DNA of 28,252 nucleotides, taken from assembly GCA_964431495.1 (NCBI GenBank), contig CAYSJU010000027.1, positions 1 to 28,252 of the forward strand, given 5' to 3'. The notes beneath the pieces are model-generated. The model searched no databases, was not told where the DNA came from, and saw only the letters and a program-made list of their open reading frames with translations. Both the position numbers and the translations under genes were made by a program. Of the stretch, positions 25,143-28,252 are shown one piece after another (positions within the stretch are counted from its first letter, which is position 1; each line of letters begins with the position of its first letter). This DNA is from CAYSJU01 sp964431495 (lineage in GTDB: Bacteria > Omnitrophota > Gorgyraeia > Tantalellales > Tantalellaceae).

Positions 25143-26315
25143 ATGACAAGTAATAACAAAGATACCATAAACAAAACCGTGGAGAGGCCGCCTCTTCCCG
25201 AGTGCGGTTATTATCTGAACAGTATTTATTTTTACATAACAGAAGGATGTAATTTAAGGTGCCGTCACTGCTGGGTCAATCCTCCTTATGAACCGGGAAA
25301 GAGGGCGGGTAAATTTCCGTATGTGGATTTAAAGCTTTTCAAACATATAATTTACCAGGCGAAGGAACTGGGGCTTTCAAGTGTTAAGCTCTCCGGCGGC
25401 GAACCGCTGATACACCCGGAGATCGAAGAAGTACTCGACTTTATTAAGGAAGAAGAACTGGGATTAACCGTTGAGACCAACGGTACGGTATGCACACCGG
25501 CCCTGGCAAAGAAGATAAAAGAATGCAGGAACGGATATGTTTCCGTAAGCCTTGACGGGCCCGAAGCTGGAATGCACGAATGGGTCAGGGGAGTGAAAGG
25601 GTCTTTTGACGCCGCCGTTAACGGTTTGCGTAACCTGGTTAAAGCGGGCTTGAAACCGCAGGTCATTATGTCCGTAATGCGGCATAACTCGGATAAGCTT
25701 GAAAGCCTTGTGCGTCTTGCCGAAAAAGAAGGGGCGGGTTCAGTAAAATTCACCTTTGTCACTTCCACCGGAAGGGGCAATAGCTTGGAGGCCGACAAAG
25801 AAAAAACCCTTACTTTGAGAGAAATTATTGATCTTGGACAATGGATCGAGAAAGAGTTGAATCCGTCTTCCAGGATATCGGTGGTATATGCACATCCGAT
25901 GGCGTTTAAAGCGTTTAAAATGGCCATATCAAGACCGAGCGGCAGCTGCGGGATATTCGGGATAATCGGTGTACTCGGAAACGGCAGATATGCACTCTGC
26001 GGTATCGGCCAGACCGTTCCTGAACTTGTTTTCGGGCATGCGGCAAACGACAAGCTCGCCGATGTCTGGAACAACAATCCCCTTATTAATGAGATCAGGG
26101 AACGCCTTCCAAAGGATCTAAAAGGTATCTGCCATGACTGTATTTTTAAGAATAAATGCCTCGGTTCATGTATCGCTATGAATTATAACAGATATCAGGA
26201 TCTCATGGCTGCGAACTGGTTCTGTTCGGAAGCGCACAAAATGGGGATTTTTCCCGAAAAATGCATTGTTCCCGGAAGCGGTTCGGAATATAAGGTTAAG
26301 TGTAGCAGTGTATAA
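25143..26315 (+). CDS. scmF: ScmF, second radical SAM/SPASM peptide-modifying enzyme
   Basis: This 390-residue enzyme has the motif CNLRCRHC (Cys36, Cys40, Cys43) after SIYFYITEG, then LSGGEP and VSLDGP. Its SPASM ligands are complete: Cys269, Cys286 (CX11GX4C), Cys330-x2-Cys333-x5-Cys339-x3-Cys343, and Cys361. The opening PPLPECGYYLNSIYFYITEG and the HCWVNP element after the cluster motif are typical of ScmF. It lies 21 nt after scmE in the same operon. Two non-identical SPASM enzymes plus a PqqD partner imply two distinct or sequential modifications of one peptide. A hairpin 27 nt downstream may end the transcript. Confidence 0.85.
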   Translation: MTSNNKDTINKTVERPPLPECGYYLNSIYFYITEGCNLRCRHCWVNPPYEPGKRAGKFPYVDLKLFKHIIYQAKELGLSSVKLSGGEPLIHPEIEEVLDFIKEEELGLTVETNGTVCTPALAKKIKECRNGYVSVSLDGPEAGMHEWVRGVKGSFDAAVNGLRNLVKAGLKPQVIMSVMRHNSDKLESLVRLAEKEGAGSVKFTFVTSTGRGNSLEADKEKTLTLREIIDLGQWIEKELNPSSRISVVYAHPMAFKAFKMAISRPSGSCGIFGIIGVLGNGRYALCGIGQTVPELVFGHAANDKLADVWNNNPLINEIRERLPKDLKGICHDCIFKNKCLGSCIAMNYNRYQDLMAANWFCSEAHKMGIFPEKCIVPGSGSEYKVKCSSV

Positions 26316-26342
26316 GGGATGCTGGGACGGTTCTGAAATCAA

Positions 26343-26367
26343 AAAATAGGTACGCACCCTATTTTAT
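26343..26367 (+). terminator. Terminator-like A/T-rich hairpin after scmF
   Basis: AAAATAGG (26343-26350) pairs perfectly with CCTATTTT (26358-26365) across a 7-nt loop, 27 nt after the scmF stop. The T-run is inside the stem and the stem is A/T-rich, so termination may be weak. CCCTATTTT also resembles the dispersed motif copies at 23673 and 28164. Confidence 0.35.
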
Positions 26368-26402
26368 GTAAGCGGTGGATAAAATTGGAGAAATCGAAAA
26401 CC

Positions 26403-26415
26403 GGGGTCAGGTCTC
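26403..26415 (+). repeat. Short dispersed motif GGKGTCAGGYCTC, copy A
   Basis: GGGGTCAGGTCTC matches 28056-28068 at 11 of 13 positions. It lies in the 231-bp gap 26316-26546 between scmF and the peptidase gene. The rest of that gap holds the hairpin at 26343 and no convincing gene. Confidence 0.35.
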
Positions 26416-26546
26416 AACATTCAACAAATTCGGCATACGTTATACATTTTCATTTGATCCAGGGTTTCGTTCACGTTGTTCACTCGCCCGGGATGACAGG
26501 TTTTGTTTTCGGTTCATAAACAGTTAATGATTGGTCGATACTCCAT

Positions 26547-27158
26547 GTGAAGCTTTATTTAAAAAACAGTAAAGATACAGGTTATTATAACCATTGCGGT
26601 CCGAGTATGCTCCCCACTTTACGACCCGGAGACGGCGCAATGATCGATACTGAAATAGATAAGCGCGAACTGAATCCCGGTGACATAATAGTATACCGCC
26701 TCTCCAATAGATCGAAAAATATAGTGCACCGGATCATTAAAGTCCGGGGAAATGGTTACATGACCCGTGGAGATAATAACAGAACTCCCGATGATTATAT
26801 CGTAAAGTTCGACTCTGTGATCGGTAAAGTTCTATCAGTAAAACGTGGAACAAAAACGATCCGGATAAGCGGGGAACGAGCCGGACTTCTGCTCCACAGA
26901 AAATTAACAATAAGAAAAACCGTTATCAGATTTTTTTTGAAAGTACCTGTGCTTATTTCAAGAATGATCGATAAGTCTAAAATTCTTACTCTTTTTCATC
27001 CGCTCATAAAAGCCGATGTGATATTGATAAAAAGGGGGAACAGCTCGAGTGAAATTTTGGTGTATAAGAACGGGCTGATCGGTAAAAAATGCATGAATTC
27101 AGGTGGATGGGAGATCAGATTTCCATACAAATATTTTATAAATAAAGAGAAATTATGA
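26547..27158 (+). CDS. S26B-type signal-peptidase-like protein (Ser-His), cassette-associated
   Basis: The 203-residue protein starts at GTG 26547; the ATG two bases earlier meets an immediate stop. Its first 100 residues follow the archaeal/ER/SipW type of S26 signal peptidase: GPSMLPTLRPGD with Ser20, GDIIVYR, then IVHRIIKV with His61 replacing the bacterial catalytic Lys, and MTRGDNNRTPDDY with Asp76 and Asp82. Unlike normal signal peptidases there is no N-terminal membrane anchor. One weakly hydrophobic basic stretch occurs near residues 121-138. The last part (about 140-203) is unrecognised. It overlaps scmC by 4 bp (ATGA), so it belongs to the cassette and may cut the modified peptide from its leader; this is inferred. 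It could also bind the leader without cutting. Confidence 0.7.
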   Translation: MKLYLKNSKDTGYYNHCGPSMLPTLRPGDGAMIDTEIDKRELNPGDIIVYRLSNRSKNIVHRIIKVRGNGYMTRGDNNRTPDDYIVKFDSVIGKVLSVKRGTKTIRISGERAGLLLHRKLTIRKTVIRFFLKVPVLISRMIDKSKILTLFHPLIKADVILIKRGNSSSEILVYKNGLIGKKCMNSGGWEIRFPYKYFINKEKL

Positions 27159-28048
27159 AAACCCATTTCATGGGGAATGAAAAAGTTTATAAACTCACCT
27201 TGTCCGATGGCAGAACATGGGGATTTTCCGCCGCTGATAAAATTCATTCCTGGCTGAAATCTTTTGTAGATATTATGCAATTGAAGGAAGGATCCGGCTC
27301 TGAAACTGATTTTAAATTTATGTTTATCGCGCAAAAAGGTACGAATAAGCTGCCTGTTCTGGATAACAAAAAGGAGTGGGAACCGTATAGATCAGGGAGA
27401 TCTTTTCGTGTGTGGCATCATTCGACTGTTCCCGAGATCTTTATCGAACTTGACCCTGAATTCATGGATCATGAAAGCATCAGAGTTATTAATATGTGGA
27501 ATTCCTTTAAGCCTCTTTATGAATACTATACAAAACACGGTGGCGGGCCCGTGCATGCGGCTTTTGCCGGGTTTGAAGGTAAAGGTATACTGATAACCGC
27601 TCCGGGAAACACGGGAAAAACCACATGTATTTCCAGACTCCCGGCTTACTGGGAAGCTTTATCGGATGATACAGCCCTCGTCGTAAATAATGCCGTTGGC
27701 CAATACCGCGTTCATCCGCTGCCGACCTGGAGCGACTATCTATGCAACAGAAAGCGGACTACATTTAACCTCGAATATTCGCTGCCGCTTGAAGCTGTGT
27801 ATTTCCTGGAACAGGCCGAGTCGGACGAAGTGATCAAATTAACCAAAGGACAGGCTGCCCAGGAGTTTTTTGAGAGTTTCAAGCAATCCTGGAATACTTA
27901 CTGGCACAGGATGGATGATGACAAAAAAAAGACAAAACAAATGCAGGTGCTGGATAATTCCATAAAACTTTCCAAGAGTATTCCGTGTTACCGCCTGAAG
28001 GCAACACTTCATGGTGAATTCTGGGAAAATATAGAAAAAATGCTCTGA
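27155..28048 (+). CDS. scmC: ScmC, HPr-kinase-like protein of the SynChlorMet cassette
   Basis: The 297-residue protein starts with LTLSDGRTWGFSAADKIHSWL and then has an HPr-kinase/phosphorylase-like core. His134 in PVHAAF is followed by the P-loop APGNTGKTT (149-157) and SDDTALV (Asp171-Asp172), the last being the region that binds metal and phosphate in HPr kinases. There is no HPr target gene nearby. Kinases of this type occur in several PqqD/radical SAM gene sets and may phosphorylate a peptide or a cassette protein. It overlaps the peptidase gene by 4 bp and ends the cassette. The family call rests on the P-loop context and on ScmD, ScmE and ScmF next door. The substrate is not known. 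Confidence 0.75.
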   Translation: MKTHFMGNEKVYKLTLSDGRTWGFSAADKIHSWLKSFVDIMQLKEGSGSETDFKFMFIAQKGTNKLPVLDNKKEWEPYRSGRSFRVWHHSTVPEIFIELDPEFMDHESIRVINMWNSFKPLYEYYTKHGGGPVHAAFAGFEGKGILITAPGNTGKTTCISRLPAYWEALSDDTALVVNNAVGQYRVHPLPTWSDYLCNRKRTTFNLEYSLPLEAVYFLEQAESDEVIKLTKGQAAQEFFESFKQSWNTYWHRMDDDKKKTKQMQVLDNSIKLSKSIPCYRLKATLHGEFWENIEKML

Positions 28049-28055
28049 GAATACT

Positions 28056-28068
28056 GGTGTCAGGCCTC
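28056..28068 (+). repeat. Short dispersed motif GGKGTCAGGYCTC, copy B
   Basis: GGTGTCAGGCCTC lies 8 nt after the scmC stop and matches 26403-26415 at 11 of 13 positions. The two copies bracket the peptidase-scmC pair. Confidence 0.35.
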
Positions 28069-28113
28069 CCCGTAGCACATTTTTGAATACATTTAAACCT
28101 GTTTTGAATTAAA

Positions 28114-28147
28114 AGCAGCAGGTCACCCTTAGGGGTGACCTGCTGCT
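28114..28147 (-). terminator. Strong hairpin, probable terminator of the - strand ComM-like gene
   Basis: AGCAGCAGGTCACCC (28114-28128) pairs perfectly over 15 bp with 28133-28147 around a TTAG loop. Read on the - strand it is followed by TTTTAATT and lies 32 nt past the ComM stop, as expected of its terminator. On the + strand no T-run follows, but so long a stem might still stop transcription leaving scmC. Confidence 0.7.
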
Positions 28148-28163
28148 GAAGGAAGCGCCATTC

Positions 28164-28182
28164 GGATGTGCCCCTATTTTTA
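28164..28182 (+). repeat. Short dispersed motif GGATGTG-CCCC-ATTTT, copy B
   Basis: GGATGTGCCCCTATTTTTA aligns with 23673-23690 apart from two or three single-base differences. Its last three bases form the complement of the ComM stop codon. Confidence 0.4.
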
Positions 28183-28252
28183 CGTCCACAGGCTGCGATC
28201 CAGGCACCTGTAACCGATGGCTTCGGAGATATGGTGCGATTCGATCGTGTCT
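28180..28252 (-). CDS. comM: ComM/YifB-type Mg-chelatase-like AAA ATPase, 3' end only
   Basis: Only the last 23 codons lie in the window; the gene runs off the right edge. Read on the - strand, the end is HHISEAIGYRCLDRSLW followed by one Thr and TAA. This is the characteristic C-terminus of ComM/YifB proteins (HxxEAIxYRxLDR), hexameric helicase-like ATPases that promote branch migration of incoming DNA during natural transformation. The tail is short but the match is distinctive. The stop codon comes from TTA at 28180-28182, and a 15-bp hairpin terminator follows. Too short for ORF-length filters, it is easily missed. Confidence 0.7.
   Translation of the reverse strand, partial: DTIESHHISEAIGYRCLDRSLWT

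Noticed and set aside
25352..26077. A 241-codon open frame on the - strand
   Set aside because: It lies wholly inside scmF, whose radical SAM and SPASM motifs are complete; low-complexity Ser/Pro translation typical of a shadow frame.

Overview
The window looks like a chromosomal segment of an uncultured anaerobic bacterium, most likely of the Omnitrophota type. That placement is an inference from style, not from a marker gene. The clues are a very long exported multi-enzyme fusion protein, a profusion of TMTC-like and TPR membrane proteins, moderate GC with good Shine-Dalgarno sites, and a SynChlorMet-type radical SAM cassette. No rRNA, tRNA, CRISPR array or intact mobile element was seen. 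All genes but two are on the + strand.

Layout. (1) 18-1060: a zinc-finger anti-sigma-factor-like membrane protein, probably preceded by its sigma factor beyond the left edge, and a TPR lipoprotein. (2) 1187-6502: a 1771-residue protein with a signal peptide, an unknown N-terminal region, a PfkB-type sugar kinase, a NagB-type deaminase/isomerase domain and an alanine-dehydrogenase-like domain. It has its own promoter and a strong terminator, followed by a GC-rich hairpin repeat block (6625-6803). (3) 6859-9596: a methyltransferase-like protein, a PAS-PAS histidine kinase and a single-domain response regulator. A small two-helix membrane protein follows on the - strand (9625-9828).

(4) 10027-23520: eight consecutive, mostly overlapping + strand genes. 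They encode a GT2 polyprenyl-phosphate sugar synthase, a PMT/ArnT-like GT-C glycosyltransferase, a membrane-anchored alkaline-phosphatase/sulfatase-superfamily protein and five tandem TMTC-like membrane proteins ending in TPRs. Together these look like a lipid-linked-sugar-dependent extracytoplasmic glycosylation locus. Six of the eight proteins, plus the separate lipoprotein at 611-1060, end in the same indel-free 78-residue double-TPR cassette, although the domains in front of it are unrelated. This is the most unusual feature of the window.

(5) 23709-28048: a SynChlorMet (Scm) cassette. It contains the PqqD-like ScmD, two radical SAM/SPASM proteins ScmE and ScmF, an S26B (Ser-His) signal-peptidase-like protein and the HPr-kinase-like ScmC. 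No convincing precursor peptide is visible. Short degenerate repeat motifs flank the cassette and separate its two halves. The right edge holds the 3' end of a - strand ComM/YifB-type ATPase gene behind a 15-bp perfect hairpin.

All functional calls come from reading motifs by eye. No database search was run.
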